Assembly: GCA_028023455.1 (NCBI GenBank)
Contig: JAQFVV010001021.1
Span: 65,329 to 129,328, forward strand
DNA: 64,000 nt
Direction: 5' to 3'
DNA from: Epiperipatus broadwayi
Lineage: Eukaryota; Onychophora; Udeonychophora; Euonychophora; Peripatidae
The notes beneath the pieces were generated by a model. The model was not told the DNA's origin. It made no database searches and worked only from the letters and a program-made list of their open reading frames with translations. How positions within the stretch are numbered: the first letter of the stretch is position 1; each line of letters begins with the position of its first letter. Below are positions 22,923 to 34,603 of this stretch, in pieces. Made by a program: the position numbers and the translations under genes.

Positions 22923-25019
22923 CTACATAACACATGGCCTAACCAGCCTGCACTGATGGCCCACAGCCAATGAGAGCTGTACAAAAATAGAGGGGTGGAA
23001 TGGATCTGCTAAGGTCCTATTATATGCATAATATGTAGATGGGCAATTGTTATCACTACACATGATTTTGTAGACTGCTTGCTGTGTGTGCACTGGAAGA
23101 ATATAGTCTTTGGTATTGTTTATACTCCTGTTAAGATTAGAAGGTGATCGGAAACACACACTAAAATCGGAGCAAAAGATTGTAAGCAAGTCTCTATGAA
23201 TATTTTTAATATATGGAAGCAAGATTTGGGGTTTATTCTGCTTCCTCATGAATAGGCCCTCTTTTAAATTTCTTAATAACATTGTCAATCGCTCTTTTAT
23301 TATATTTTTTTATTGATAAGCTCATTTCTATATGTTTCAAGATTGTTTTTTTTTTGTCAGCCTCGAAGCTGCACAAACTGTTGTTTTTATATAAGAATGA
23401 TTTGAGGCCAGCCATTATATATATGGTGTGTTGGATAAGTGGTGTATGTGACCTCTGATATTGATAGGTTTAATGTTCATTCTGTAGCAGAAGTGATTAG
23501 CTTCAATCATCACTTGAAGGTCTAAATATTTAATGCTGTTAGGGACTTCATCTTGATTTGCATTTATGTTCAGAACTGATGCTGTTGTAAGGTTTGTTTT
23601 GATGTCCTCTATGGTTTCCTCTAGTGCAGCCACAAAAATGTCATCAACATATCTAGCATGCAGCACTAATCCACAGTTCATATATCTAGTAATAATAATC
23701 TGCTCATATGTGTTCATCATGATGCTGTCCATGATTTCACTCAGACCCATTGGCCAACCATTGAGCATATGATACCACTCATAATTAAACACTGCATACA
23801 TGTTTCTATTCATCCACTCCAACAATGCACAAACAAACTGGACATGTTCCTGACTCATTCCAAATCTAATAAGTGTTTCTCTTACAATTATGATCAACTT
23901 CGGTCTATCAATCAATCCATATAATTCTGCTACATCAAGTGCTGTCATTCTTGTGTTTTGCTCAGGGGTCACCTTCTTCAGTTTATTAATGAAGTCAAAT
24001 GATGACTTAACAGCATAATCCCTATAGCCTGTGGTTTGGGTGATCCACTTATTTATGTTTTTGGCTGCTTTATAATAGTGCACTCCACCGAAGTCGATCA
24101 TCAATCTTAGTGGTACATTCTCCTTATGGCTTTTGGCATTTGCAAACATTCTTGGAGCAGTAGTCACCGATGGATACATTTGCAGGTATTCAGCCTTAGA
24201 AAATGCTTTAGATATATAAGGCCTAAGCACAGATGATACAAATTTGTCTTTATTTAAGTTAATCTTGGGAACCTTCCTAAATTTTAATTTGTCTATTTGT
24301 TGTTGAATTTTATTTTCATATTCCTCTTTATCCATAATCACAAATCTATTTTCTTTATCCTCCTCCGTGACCATAATATTATGTTGATTCAAGAATCTTT
24401 GTGTTGCTGCTATCCTATCTTACCACTGATCCTTCCGTGGATGTATAGCCTTATGTTGTATACATCTGGAAATTTTTGCTATATACAAATTCTTAAGAGG
24501 GTTCTTGTCCAGACTAGCTTCAGTATCAGCTACCAGCTCCATGTTAGGAAACTTCCACCCTTCACCAACAAATCTATGGCCTTTATTCAAGATCATTTTT
24601 ACTCCTTCAGGGATCTGAGTCCTTGTTAGATTTACAAATCCTTCCTGCTCCTGTGGCTTCATCTGTTTGCCTTGTTTATATGCCAAAAATTGGAGCTTCT
24701 TCTTAAATTTCAATTCCAACTGTGCTCTAAGTCTGTTGCTTTTATCAATTATATCAGTAGATGGGACACTGTTCCTGTAAATAATTTTGAGTCTGTTGCT
24801 TGCTATAGCTAATTCTCTTCTACATTCTGCAATTACTTTATTTATTATGAGTGCTTGAACCTGCTCCCTAATAGCATTGATGTTGTGTATTGATCGATTC
24901 AACTTTACATAAAAATTTGGAAACACTTTTATGTTTTCTGCACCATGGTTTCTGCACCTAATCAAAAAATTCAATCTTTGCCTATATTTACACACCTCCA
25001 GCATTGACTTCAAAGCCAT
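22923..25019 (-). pseudogene. PLE polyprotein (RT and GIY-YIG), broken
   Basis: The N-terminal domain (25019-24420) joins the reverse transcriptase (24392-23415) in one frame, interrupted by a single TAA at 24417-24419. The RT has TALDVAELYG (first catalytic Asp) and RYVDD at 23640-23651 with both aspartates. GWPMG, the PLE form of the motif before the active site, is also present. A frameshift at the NTP-YI site near 23415 precedes the MAGLKSFLYKNN thumb segment (23415-23233). The GIY-YIG endonuclease starts AVYKIMCSDNNC and is cut by a deletion after STYY. PLEs prime at target ends with the GIY-YIG nuclease and copy RNA with the RT. The family call is firm. Confidence 0.9.
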
Positions 25020-25214
25020 TCAATTCTGTATTATCGGCTCCATAACACAATAATTGTAATATATATAACATTCAAATATGTGTTAGACAATACTATATGT
25101 AAAACTTTAATATTTGCATTGATATTAGAAATACACACACTTATATAATTCGAAAAGCAAAACTATATATAAATCAAATCAACCCCAATCACTAAATGAT
25201 AAACTTTGTTGATT

Positions 25215-25255
25215 CTTCTAATGTTTTTGAAGGTATAACCTTCATTTTCAAGAAG
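25215..25255 (-). ncRNA. Hammerhead-like fold at PLE 3' end
   Basis: The register is the same as at 22694-22734. Stem I is CUUC/GAAG, the core is UUGAAAA with positions 3 and 8 as U and A, and stem II is AAGGU-UAU-ACCUU. Stem III is AA-CA-UU with A at the cleavage position. Position 12 reads A in place of G, so this copy should be inactive, but it keeps the A at 14 that copy 1 lost. Confidence 0.45.
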
Positions 25256-25998
25256 CAAAAAATCTCTTCATTTTCTACGAGGTGCAAATATGCAAAATAG
25301 GCAAAATTATGCTAATCAGGATAAGAATGTTTAACCTTGCCATTGATTCAATGTAGCATAAAATGATGTTTAACCTTGCCATTTATTCAATGTAGCATAA
25401 AATGATTCCTTTTTATTTATTGTGTGTTCACCTATGATATAACATGCCTCCTTCACCTTCCTATGCAGTTCATGCTGCTCTCTACACAACACACTCGGCC
25501 TATCCAGCCTGCAGTGCTGTACAAAAATAGAGGAGTGCGATGGGTCTGCTAAGGCCTCATTATATGCATATACATGCTGGGACAATCTTGTTTGCACAGA
25601 TGCCCTCGTTTCCTCATAATATGCAGCTGAGCAATTGTTATCACTACATGTGATCTTGTAGACCACTTGCTGTGTGTACACTGGGAGAATATAGTCTTTG
25701 GTATTGTTTATACTCCTGTTAAGACTAGGAGGCAATAGGAAACACACACTAAAATCAGAGCAAAAGATTGTAAGCAAGTCTCTATGAATATTTTAATATA
25801 TGGAAGCAAGATTCAGGGTTTATTCTGCTTCAGCTCATGAATAGACCCTCTTTTAAATTTCTTAATAACATTGTCAATCGCTCTTTTATTACATTTTGCA
25901 TTGATAAGCTCATTTCTATACATTTCAGTATTGTTTCTTTTGTCAGTCTTGAAGCTGCACAAACTGTTGTTTCTATATAAGAACAATTTGAGGCCAGC

Positions 25999-26002
<4 letters not shown>

Positions 26003-26034
<32 letters not shown>

Positions 26035-26055
26035 TGTGTATATATATAAAATGGC

Positions 26056-26106
<51 letters not shown>
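26003..26106. repeat. (AT)n microsatellite inside PLE coding sequence
   Basis: Two AT runs (about 26003-26032 and 26059-26106) flank a duplicated scrap reading AAAATGGCTAAATAT. Both sit where intact PLEs encode the few residues between LSNTP and KMAGL. The runs stay open when translated (IYIY...). Confidence 0.9.
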
Positions 26107-26109
<3 letters not shown>

Positions 26110-26307
26110 TGTGTTAGACAAGTGGTGTATGTGACCTCTGATATTGATAGATTTAATGTTCATTCTGTAGCATAAGTGATTAGTTTCAATCATCACTTGA
26201 AGGTCTAAATATTTAATGCTGTTAGGGACTTCAGCTTGATTTGCATTTATGTGCAAACCTGATGCTTGTGTATGAATTATAAAAATAATAAAAACTTTCT
26301 TCAACAA

Positions 26308-26653
26308 ATAATTTTGCCCTTATTAATAAGAAGAAAATCATATTAAAACTTCAGTTTATAAAATATATGTATAAGTCCTTTCATCTTATACCCTTCTATA
26401 TGCATTCCTAAATTTGTAAATAATTAAATAAATCCAGAAATCGAAGCTGTTGGATTGACGAGATTTAATAAAATAATCATTGTAATAGTAACAAAAAAAT
26501 GGATTTATTTAATTAAATTTTACTTTATGTTGCATACATAATGACACCAATCTTTCTTATATATAAAACTAACTAGAAGAACTAATAATAATGCTAAAAA
26601 GTGGTTGCCTTGGCAACAGTTTGAAATTCTTGATTGTTATTTATATTGGGATT
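26308..26653. other. AT-rich spacer
   Basis: No gene is seen. It contains the palindrome described at 26604-26617. Confidence 0.5.
26604..26617. promoter_or_regulatory. X-box-like palindrome
   Basis: GTTGCCTTGGCAAC is a perfect inverted repeat that fits the RFX X-box pattern GTNRCC-N-RGYAAC, a site of ciliary gene promoters in animals. No gene start is visible nearby, so a chance match or element-derived site is possible. Confidence 0.25.
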
Positions 26654-26661
26654 GTCTAAGT

Positions 26662-27537
26662 CAGGGATGCCCAACCAGTAGCTCGCGAGTCACATGTGGC
26701 TCGCATAACTGTTTAATGTGGCTCGAATTGCACTCTTCAAAAAAATTGATAAAATATTTTATGTTCCTTGATGGCTCATGCACACACTAAAAAATAAACA
26801 TTTTTACAATACAAACAATAACGATATGCAGTGTCAGGTTTCACATTAAATAAAATATATTTTTCCTGTAATTGTAATTTATATGTATGTTACCAAATTT
26901 TTAATAAATAAAATGTATTTACATTTTTTTTTCTTTTTAACATATTACACCATTTTATTTTATTTTTGCTGTACTCGTTTGGTTTGGTGCTATATATATA
27001 TTGTGTTTAGTGCTCTTGTATATATTGTTGTTTTTATCGAGAAAGATCCTTGTAGACATTTGGTTTGGTGCTGTATATATATTGTGTTTAGTGCTGGAAA
27101 TAGTTTTTATCGAGATAAATCCATGTACACGGATATATTTTGCTGTATATATCGATGTTTAGTGCTGTAAACAGTTGTTTTTATCCGTGTACACGTATAT
27201 ATTTTGCTGTATATATATATATATATATTGATGTTTAGTGCTGTAAATAGTTGTTTTTATTGAGATAGATTCGTGTACACATATATATTTTGCTGTATAT
27301 ATTGATGTTTTCATCGAGAAAGATCCGTGTACACGTTATTTTGGCCACATTAGAAACGGCGGATTGATACCAATGTGAATAGGCCGTCCCCCCCACCTAT
27401 CTCCCTACATTGCAGGTTTAGTACCCAAGTACCATGTTTATAAATGTAATATGAAAAATGTAATATATAATTGTGGCTCCCCAAATTTTTTTAAATTCTC
27501 AACTGGCTCGCGTCAAGTTAAAGGTTGGGCACCACTG
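26662..27537. mobile_element. hAT-type MITE, 876 bp
   Basis: Terminal inverted repeats CAGGGATGCCCAACC and CAGTGGTGCCCAACC (right end, inverted) match except at two positions. They continue into GGCTCGCG-type subterminal sequence at both sides, as in many hAT elements. A perfect 8-bp duplication GTCTAAGT flanks it at 26654-26661 and 27538-27545. Eight base pairs is the hAT signature. No transposase is encoded. The middle is a tandem repeat. Confidence 0.93.
26978..27340 (+). repeat. Tandem repeat inside hAT MITE
   Basis: There are four to five units of about 65-90 bp, built of TGCTGTATATATATTG, a GTTTAGTGCT block, a TTTTTATCGAGA block and a CGTGTACACG palindrome. Units vary by AT-run length and internal deletions. 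Confidence 0.75.
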
Positions 27538-27545
27538 GTCTAAGT

Positions 27546-28869
27546 GTTGACTGGTTTCTAATAGTTATATAAATATATTGTAACCTTTTGATCGGTTAAT
27601 TAACTGTATTTTAATTTAAACTTGACCAGTTGTTTTATTTCTGTAGCAAAACACTGCTATCCCAAAGTCATACCATTAAAGCACATCACTAAAATGAAGT
27701 CATTATACAAAATGTATTTATTAAATAATTTGATTATCAAATCATAATAAAGAATTTGAACTTGATAAATTAATTATTTATTACTTTAGAATTATAATTT
27801 TGTTAAATTCATATTTAATGGATTTTTATTTTATTAAATATGAAAATACTTGAATAATTATTTGAAAATTGAAATCTAAAGTTATCATGTGTGTAAAGCA
27901 TTAAAAGAGTAATATTATTTTCAACAGTCACATTCATATTTTAAACTTAATTTAAATTAAACATAAGAATTAAATAATAAAAATCTAATTAAAGTTTATT
28001 ATATGCTACAAATTCAAAATGTTATATTGTTCCAAATATAAATAAAATCAATTATAATGTTTGTTTTTGAAAGGTAAAATAACATGGACAAATGTTCAAA
28101 TAATTAGTATATTTAATTGAGTTAGATAATATAAGGTGATGTTAATTATAAAACTTTTGATTATTACTAAATAAGCATTCTGTTTTATGATAGTAATTGA
28201 TATAAATAGAAGAGTAAGTATTTATAAGTTTAATAAATTATTTAATTTAAAGTAAGTGAGTAGATTGTTATTATTAGTTTCAATTTATTATTATTATAGT
28301 TAGATTTATTCTCTAATAATGAGTTTAGTTTATGTTTGTAATGGTGAATGTAATTATTTAACTGTTCATTATTGTTATTATATTTTATAAAGGAATAATC
28401 ATTTAGAGTTTCTTAAATTACAAAAAAAGTAGCTTAATAATTATTTTACATAAAGTATTATGTTAGTCATTATATGTTGTAGGAATTTTCCTAATGATTA
28501 TAATAGGATGATAGCTGAAATGTTTCTACAATAACAATGCCATTGTGGATTATATTTTATATACTTCTCAATGTTAAAATCTCTATGTTTGTGACCATCC
28601 CTGAAATCTATCTTGTGTATTATTTTATGTTAGTTATGTTATATCAGATAGAATCTCATCCTATTTGTCGTTTATTATTTATCATTGAGCTAGTATAAGT
28701 ATGTTGTTTAATTTATCATTTTTCAAGAAGATTACAAGGTTTTTTTTTATCTTCGATTTTTTTCCTTTCTTTATCCCTTCCTGTCCCAGTTAGACAATGT
28801 ATAACAACCATATAAAATGTACAGAGGAAAAACAACTATCTAAATATAAACTATATAATACTTCTAATC
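27546..28869. other. AT-rich DNA, nothing recognised
   Basis: No gene, element end or repeat array is evident. A poly-T and pyrimidine tract lies at about 28739-28790, just before the PLE relic. Confidence 0.5.
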
Positions 28870-29560
28870 TTCTTTAATTATAATGTAGTCATTATGTTAA
28901 GAGTAAAAGTTTAAGATCTATAATTGAACATGATAGCTATCAATCTGTATCTCATAAAGTAGCTGCTTTAAGAAATTATTGTTATAGAAATGAAAGATTA
29001 AATAATTCTAATGAGATAGTTTTGCTTCAAAAAGTTTAATTTATAAATATTATTTGACTGTTGGTTATTCTGATAAATTTCTTAAAAGTATTTTCAATAG
29101 TAATAATATTTGTAATTATGTAAAGAATAAATAAAAATATGATTTTATTTCTTTACCTTTTAAATTATCTTCTTATAGAATTGTATGTAAAAATATTAAT
29201 TTGTTTGAAAATAAAATTTCTAGGAAAGGGGCATACACTATTCCTGGGGTAGTGTATATTATACCTTGTTTTTATAAAAAGGGATATATGGATCAAAACA
29301 GTTTAAGTCAAATGAAAAAATAAAGGTACATAAAAGTAGGTTTAAAAATAAATATCTAAATACTGTTTTTTACATCCATAAAAGAGATAGAAACACACTA
29401 TTAATTTTGATAAGAGTAAGAATTGTCTTCTTTGAAGCAAATGAAATAAAAAAAACAATTAAAAAACTTTAATTATGAAAAATTTATGATTCTGAAGTAA
29501 TTAACTTATTTAAAAGTTATTTTAATGTCAAAGGTGAATGAGATGTAATTGGATTAATGA
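28870..29560 (+). pseudogene. PLE relic: RT C-terminus and GIY-YIG
   Basis: Across several frameshifts the plus strand reads SYQSVSHKVAALRNYCYR and LTVGYSDKFLKSIF. It then gives GVVYIIPCFYKKGY (GIY-YIG start; 29245-29290), HKRDRNTLL, IVFFEANEIKK and a DSEVINLFKSYFN tail ending at about 29560. Residue order matches a PLE nuclease C-terminus. It shares its tail with the relic at 45060-45310. It is heavily decayed and has no upstream RT core. Confidence 0.7.
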
Positions 29561-29598
29561 GTAATATTTAGTATATATTTGTTATCTTTTAGCTCTTT

Positions 29599-29643
29599 AC
29601 ACTTGAAGAAGTCTGTTTGTAGCAATAAAACCATTGGTTGTGT
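29599..29643 (+). ncRNA. Hammerhead-like fold at PLE 3' end
   Basis: ACAC / UUGAAGA core / stem II UGUU-UGU-AGCA / AAA / stem III ACC-AUU-GGU / U / GUGU. Stems I (ACAC/GUGU, four pairs) and III (three pairs) are perfect. Position 3 is U opposite G8, and G12 reads A. The homologue at 45335-45375 keeps GAA but has a core deletion. Confidence 0.4.
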
Positions 29644-32600
29644 TTTACAATGTACATTCTTTGCCTAGTATGTTTTAGTTGTGAATTTGTGGTAATTTTT
29701 ATTGTAATAACTTTTGTATATAAATATTTATATATTTTATGAAGAATGATTTTTTTTCTATCTATAGTATTTTTGGTTTCCATTAAACCTTAATGCATTT
29801 CTGGTTTTGTGCATCATAAACATAACTGTCTTTTTGAATTCTGTGTGCCATTCCAGAGCTACTGCTATTAATATGTAAGTGGAATAATTTACATATTCCA
29901 ATGATTCAATAATTGGATGCTATTTGATACTATATAATGTTATGTTCACTTTTAATTAGCCAATAATTAGTTAAAGTATTTGATGTTTATAAATATTTAT
30001 ATCTTTATGTTTGTAGTATATATTATAATTAGTTTATATATTTTTGTTCTATTAAGTTAGTCAAAATGCATCTTTAATAATATGTAATTTTTTGTTTGCA
30101 TTGCCTCTTATCTAGACTGATATTGTTATGGTTTTCTTTCATCAAAGTTTATTTTTAATTATAATAAATATATAACTTTGTTTATCGGAGGATAAGAACA
30201 GTTCTAATTTTATCAAAATTGGAGTAGAATTCTTTACTTTGTATTTATAAAAAATACATGTTCATGTATTTAAAGGTTTATTTTTTGATTTTAAGTATAT
30301 TTTGATTTTTATATCTTTATTAATAAATATAAACTATATTTTGGATTTTTTAAGTACTAATGTTTTTTTAAGAAAAAAAACTTCATATAGTTAGGCACAG
30401 AAAATTGTGTACATTTAAGTTAGTGAAGATTCAGATTGAGTATTTTTTTCATTTTTCTATATAACATTTTACAATTAATAAACTTTTATTATTTTAAGTA
30501 ATAATAGTAATAATCATAAAAATAATTGTATTTTACTACAAACTCTATTTCAACTGAAGGCTACACATATAAAACTTATATATAAAATTTACTATTCTAA
30601 ATGAACTTAAATTTATTATAAACAAAAAATACTTCCTGTTTTAAAATATTAACAAATGGTATAACTTTGTTTTATTGTGCACATTAATGAAACAAACAAG
30701 TTTATAAAAATGAAAATTCTTTAAAATTGTACCTCATTATCATTACTATTTAAAATTTTAATAAATAAAAAAGAGCACTGTCAATGCTTATAAAACTACT
30801 ATTATTACTAGTAAAATTTATCTCAAAAGATTATTTATTTTCTAAGTCAAGTTTTAACTGAATAATTACAAGCAAAAAAAAAAAGACAATAATATTTTTG
30901 CATTTATCATTTGTTGCTGTTTTTTGTTTTGTTTTTAAAGAAAGTAAAGATAAATAGAGATTAAAATTGTTTTACAGTAAATATTTTTTATTTACCATGC
31001 ACTAAAAAGCAAAAAAATAATTGTTTCTTCAACCACAATTGGTTTTTTTTTTTTAGATTTAACCTAAAACTAATTCATGAGAGATTCAGAAATAGAGATT
31101 GATTTAATTATTAACTTCTGGATCCCTTATGCTTTTATTTTAAGTTAAATCTAAAAGCCCAATTGTTGTTGAAGAATCTTTTTTTTACTTTTTAATGCCT
31201 GGTAAATAAATGCATTTAATATATAAAAAAGTATCTCTATTTAGTTTAACTATTTAATATTGGCACACTTAATAAAAATATAAAACCATATTGTATTTTA
31301 AATCAACTTGAAACTAGTAGTTGATTTCTGCTACATGTTAATATGTATTCCCTTTATGTATATATCATATTTAAAATAGAAATTCATATATGTTATTATA
31401 ATTTTAAATTGAAGCCCTAAAAATTTCTATGCCATCCTCTAACAAGCCATACCTAACACATATTAAAGTTTTAAAATAAATTGTAAATTTAATATCAAAA
31501 CATTTTAAATTTTCCCACTTACTGGTTCAGATCTTACAAATTAAGTCACCTACCTAAAATATCATTATTTCCATATTGCTTTGATTGGTATTTTTTACTT
31601 ACGTACTATAAATTTGAATCATTTCTATTAAATTTAAATCTATTAAACCTTAATTTTAATATTTTCTTTTAAATTAAATAATAAAAGTGATTACAATAGT
31701 TTACAAACAAACATACATACTAACAAACAGATATTGTAACTTAAATAAGAAACAATTAAAATATATAAGTTAATTTTATAATTAGATTCATTAGTGTTCT
31801 TGTTATTATTTATGTAAAAGTTTATTGTTCTATATTTTATTTAGCTCATATCATTATTCACATTTATAAATAGATACAGGTACAGTCTTCTATAATATTA
31901 ATACTTTTACAATGTTAAGTCTACTACATGTTAATAGATGACTTCTAAAAGAAATTTGCTATTAATTAATAGTGGCATTATTAATGGTTTTTCGGAATCT
32001 TAAATAAATTGAGCATAACAAACTTCTAATACTATTACTTTTTTACTGTGCACTTGTTGTTATTGTGTGATTGTTCACATGCTAAACAAATAAACAAATT
32101 GAATGGGTTTATCAGCAACATGTGGTAAACAGTGTGACAAATTTGATTTTGATTTTTAAATTTGTACTTTCATCTTAGATGTGTCATAATTCTTACCTGA
32201 GATATAACTTGACAATTTTGACGCTGTATAAATTTGTGTTAATTTGTATATGAATGTTAATTATTTATTTATAGAAAAACCAGAAAGCATACCTTTTATA
32301 TTCTGGAAGTTACAAATTTATCAAATAAGACCATAGTTAGTGATGTAGAAAGAAGAGCAATATAAGACTGCACACCAAAAATTAAAGTGAAATGATTAGA
32401 TAGAGGAAAAAATAAGCTTTTTCCAATAATGTCATTTGAATAATTAAATATTAAAATTAATCTGAAATAAAAATGTTTTTAGAAAAAATTAAAAGATAGA
32501 AAACTCGAATTCTAAATTTATCTCAAATGATCATATATAAGTTGAAATTAATAAATTTAGAAAATTTTCTGGAGTAATGTGGTAAAGAGACAGTATGGAC

Positions 32601-32798
32601 ATAAAAACTGAAATAAACTCAAAGATAATTTCATCCTTCACAGGATTAATAATGTTTAAAAATAATGTATTTTTATTATATGGCTCCTGTTCCGCATTCT
32701 CCTTTATTTAAAACCAGTCAATCATAATGAACAAATCATTTTGCAATTGTGTGTATATATATAAAACAAAATAAATGTCCACTAATATCAATAATACA
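29644..32798. other. AT-rich DNA
   Basis: No gene is recognised in this stretch. The only structure I see is the inverted repeat at 30950-31243. Confidence 0.5.
30950..31243. repeat. Inverted repeat, possible MITE
   Basis: Left arm 30950-31070 and right arm 31138-31243 are complementary over TAAATAGAGAT, TTTATTTACCA-G-C, TTCTTCAACNACAATTGG and TTTAGATTTAAC with small gaps. The central loop is about 65 bp. No clear target duplication was found. It has the shape of a short non-autonomous DNA transposon or fold-back element. Confidence 0.55.
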
Positions 32799-32872
32799 AT
32801 AACAAAACTTAAATATATTCCAAACAACGGTAAACAATTTATAATACAATATAAATAAAAACTCAATAAAAA

Positions 32873-32921
32873 CTCATAAAGAAATATTTTCGATTATATT
32901 CATAATCATTTTCAACTCAAC
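32873..32921 (-). ncRNA. Hammerhead-like fold, left PLE arm
   Basis: This is the inverted copy of the fold at 35117-35165, with the same core UUGAAAA, stem II GAUUAU/AUAAUC, GAA, and AA-UA-UU stem III. Confidence 0.5.
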
Positions 32922-32966
32922 TTTCAAAATGGAATCATCTATTACCAACCGGAAACACATGTTGAT

Positions 32967-33434
32967 TTAAATATCCCACAATTCATTAATCCTAACATTT
33001 GCTGACTGTCTGTTTATTATCGTATTTTTATACCTACTAATAAAAACTGCCTCTTTAATTTTTCTTTTTTCATTATCTCTCTCTTGTCCTAAAATTTTTA
33101 TTTTATTTATATCAAAATTAAACTTAAAATTACAATTTCTATCATGATCATAAAAAACAGATTCAGTATATAACTTGACTTCATTACTATTATCATTACA
33201 TATCTGTACATTTTTCAAAACTCTTTTATATAACAATTTATGTTCTTTAATTCTTTTCTCTATATTACATCTAGATTCCCCTATATATGATAAGTTACAC
33301 CCACAAAAAATTCTATAAATTATATTATTCACGTTATTTTTTTCTAACTTATCTTTTGAATTATTAACCATTCTATTTAAATTACCTGATCCATAAAAAG
33401 AAACATTATATATACCATTATAAACTTTTCTCAT
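32967..33434 (-). CDS. PLE GIY-YIG endonuclease domain, left arm
   Basis: An open frame of 155 codons reads outward from the RT. It has a short linker (SGNLNRMVNNSKDKLEKNN), then IIYRIFCGCNLSYIGESRCNIEKRIKEH. That is the GIY-YIG core, with the Tyr of the second motif, Gly-Glu-Ser and the Arg used in catalysis. HDRNCNFKF and a KEAVFISRY helix follow. In PLEs this domain nicks target DNA to prime reverse transcription. Here it lies alone on the opposite strand to the RT and without RT in frame. It is intact over the whole domain, whereas the right-arm copy is frameshifted. Whether it is expressed separately is unknown. Confidence 0.8.
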   Translation of the reverse strand: MRKVYNGIYNVSFYGSGNLNRMVNNSKDKLEKNNVNNIIYRIFCGCNLSYIGESRCNIEKRIKEHKLLYKRVLKNVQICNDNSNEVKLYTESVFYDHDRNCNFKFNFDINKIKILGQERDNEKRKIKEAVFISRYKNTIINRQSANVRINELWDI

Positions 33435-33461
33435 AAATTTTACTTGATTATTATTTTACAA

Positions 33462-34583
33462 ATGGAAAAATTAAATTTTGAATTGATTGATAAATATAAT
33501 GTTGATTCAGAAAGAATGAAATTTATTAATAACATTTTATTAAAGGCAAAGAATAAAGGAATAAATGATAATGTGTACTATTCATTATATCCTTCAAGTG
33601 CTATTTGTCCACGTGTATTTGCTAATATAAAATTACATAAAGAAGGTTATCCACTTAGAATAATTTTGGATTTTGGAGGGTCTTTTGTGTATAAGACTAG
33701 TAAATATATAGCTAAAATTTTACAAGATTTACTTGGATTTGGAAAATATTCTGTAACATCATCATTTGATTTTGTTGAAAAAATTAAAGATTTAAGTTTG
33801 GACTGTGATGATGTTTTAGTGTCATTGGATGTTTCTGAGATGTATGGATCTATTGATAGACTTCATTCAATTAAGATAATTCATCAAGCTTTATTGGAAA
33901 AGAAAGTGGATAATCAATTAATATGTTTTCTGATGAAGGCTTTAAATTTTATTGAACAAAATATTGTTGCATCCTTTAATGGTAAATTTTATAAGATGAG
34001 TAAAGGCTGGCCAATGGGATTACCAATGGTGGCACAGTTATGCAGTTTTGTTTTGTCATATTATGAAGAGAAAATTTTAAACAAATTTATATTTATGGGA
34101 AATATTAAGATATATACGAGATATGTGGATGATGTTTTTATATGTGCTTCTTCAGAAATGATTGATAAAATTTTTGATGAATATAATAAATTAAAAGGTC
34201 TTATCTGGACTATGGAGAAAGAATATAATAACAGTATTAAATATTTAGATTTGATAATTTCAAGGAACAATAATATGATTGACTATAAATTGTTTATTAA
34301 ACCTATTGAAACTAGAGGGTATATTCCCTATTTATCTAACGTGCCACATAATTATAAGATGGCTGGTTTTAGGTCTTTTTTGTATAGAAATAATATTTTG
34401 TGTAAATATGCATGTGATAAAAAGAAAAATATTGAAAATTATGTAAGTGAATTATTAAGTGTAGGTTATAATATAAAAGAAATTTATCAAGTGGTTTGTC
34501 AATTTAGTAAGAAAATTAATAGAAATACTGGTGATGAAGAAATTAAGAGTAAGAAGTGGATTTCTTTGCCTTTTTTTTTATAA
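33462..34583 (+). CDS. PLE reverse transcriptase, open
   Basis: An open frame of over 370 codons, the first ATG being at 33462. Motifs in order: SSAICPRVFANIKLHK, PLRIILDFGG, SLDVSEMYGSIDR (first catalytic Asp), GWPMGLP, TRYVDDVFI (34122-34133, both active-site Asp), NSIKYLDLII, IKPIETRGYIPYLSN and the thumb KMAGFRSFLYRNN. This is the full PLE RT core. The N-terminal region that precedes RT in full elements (as at 24420-25019) is missing. The frame ends in an uninterrupted T run at 34571-34579, after which the GIY-YIG continues in another frame. A homopolymer slip there probably separated the two domains. Confidence 0.9.
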   Translation: MEKLNFELIDKYNVDSERMKFINNILLKAKNKGINDNVYYSLYPSSAICPRVFANIKLHKEGYPLRIILDFGGSFVYKTSKYIAKILQDLLGFGKYSVTSSFDFVEKIKDLSLDCDDVLVSLDVSEMYGSIDRLHSIKIIHQALLEKKVDNQLICFLMKALNFIEQNIVASFNGKFYKMSKGWPMGLPMVAQLCSFVLSYYEEKILNKFIFMGNIKIYTRYVDDVFICASSEMIDKIFDEYNKLKGLIWTMEKEYNNSIKYLDLIISRNNNMIDYKLFIKPIETRGYIPYLSNVPHNYKMAGFRSFLYRNNILCKYACDKKKNIENYVSELLSVGYNIKEIYQVVCQFSKKINRNTGDEEIKSKKWISLPFFL

Positions 34584-34603
34584 TAATAATCAAGAAAAAT
34601 TTA

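Larger units (their letters stand above)
22520..25019 (-). mobile_element. Penelope-like element, copy 1
   Basis: Minus strand. It has an N-terminal region, reverse transcriptase, degraded GIY-YIG and a 3' tail. The tail sequence 22580-22810 recurs at 25100-25330, upstream of the N-terminus, as the 3' end of a second, partial copy. PLEs typically carry such a partial tandem copy ahead of the full unit (the pseudo-LTR), which the arrangement reproduces. Confidence 0.88.
25080..26307 (-). pseudogene. PLE copy 2: RT C-terminus and GIY-YIG
   Basis: The last RT segment (PNSIKYLDLQVMIE..., from about 26250) is followed by an (AT)n expansion exactly at the NTP-...-KMAGLK joint, then the thumb region and a full-length GIY-YIG domain (25777-25370). 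The domain has VVYKITC, AAYYEETRASVQTRLSQH, CREQHELHRKVKEA and a C-terminal tail. A catalytic-region tyrosine pair and arginine are visible; the usual YIGE reads YYEE. The 3' tail 25330-25080 matches that of copy 1. It is 5' truncated at about 26310. Confidence 0.88.

Noticed and set aside
25871-26134. Plus-strand ORF rich in IYIY
   Set aside because: Translation of the AT microsatellite and antisense of the PLE.
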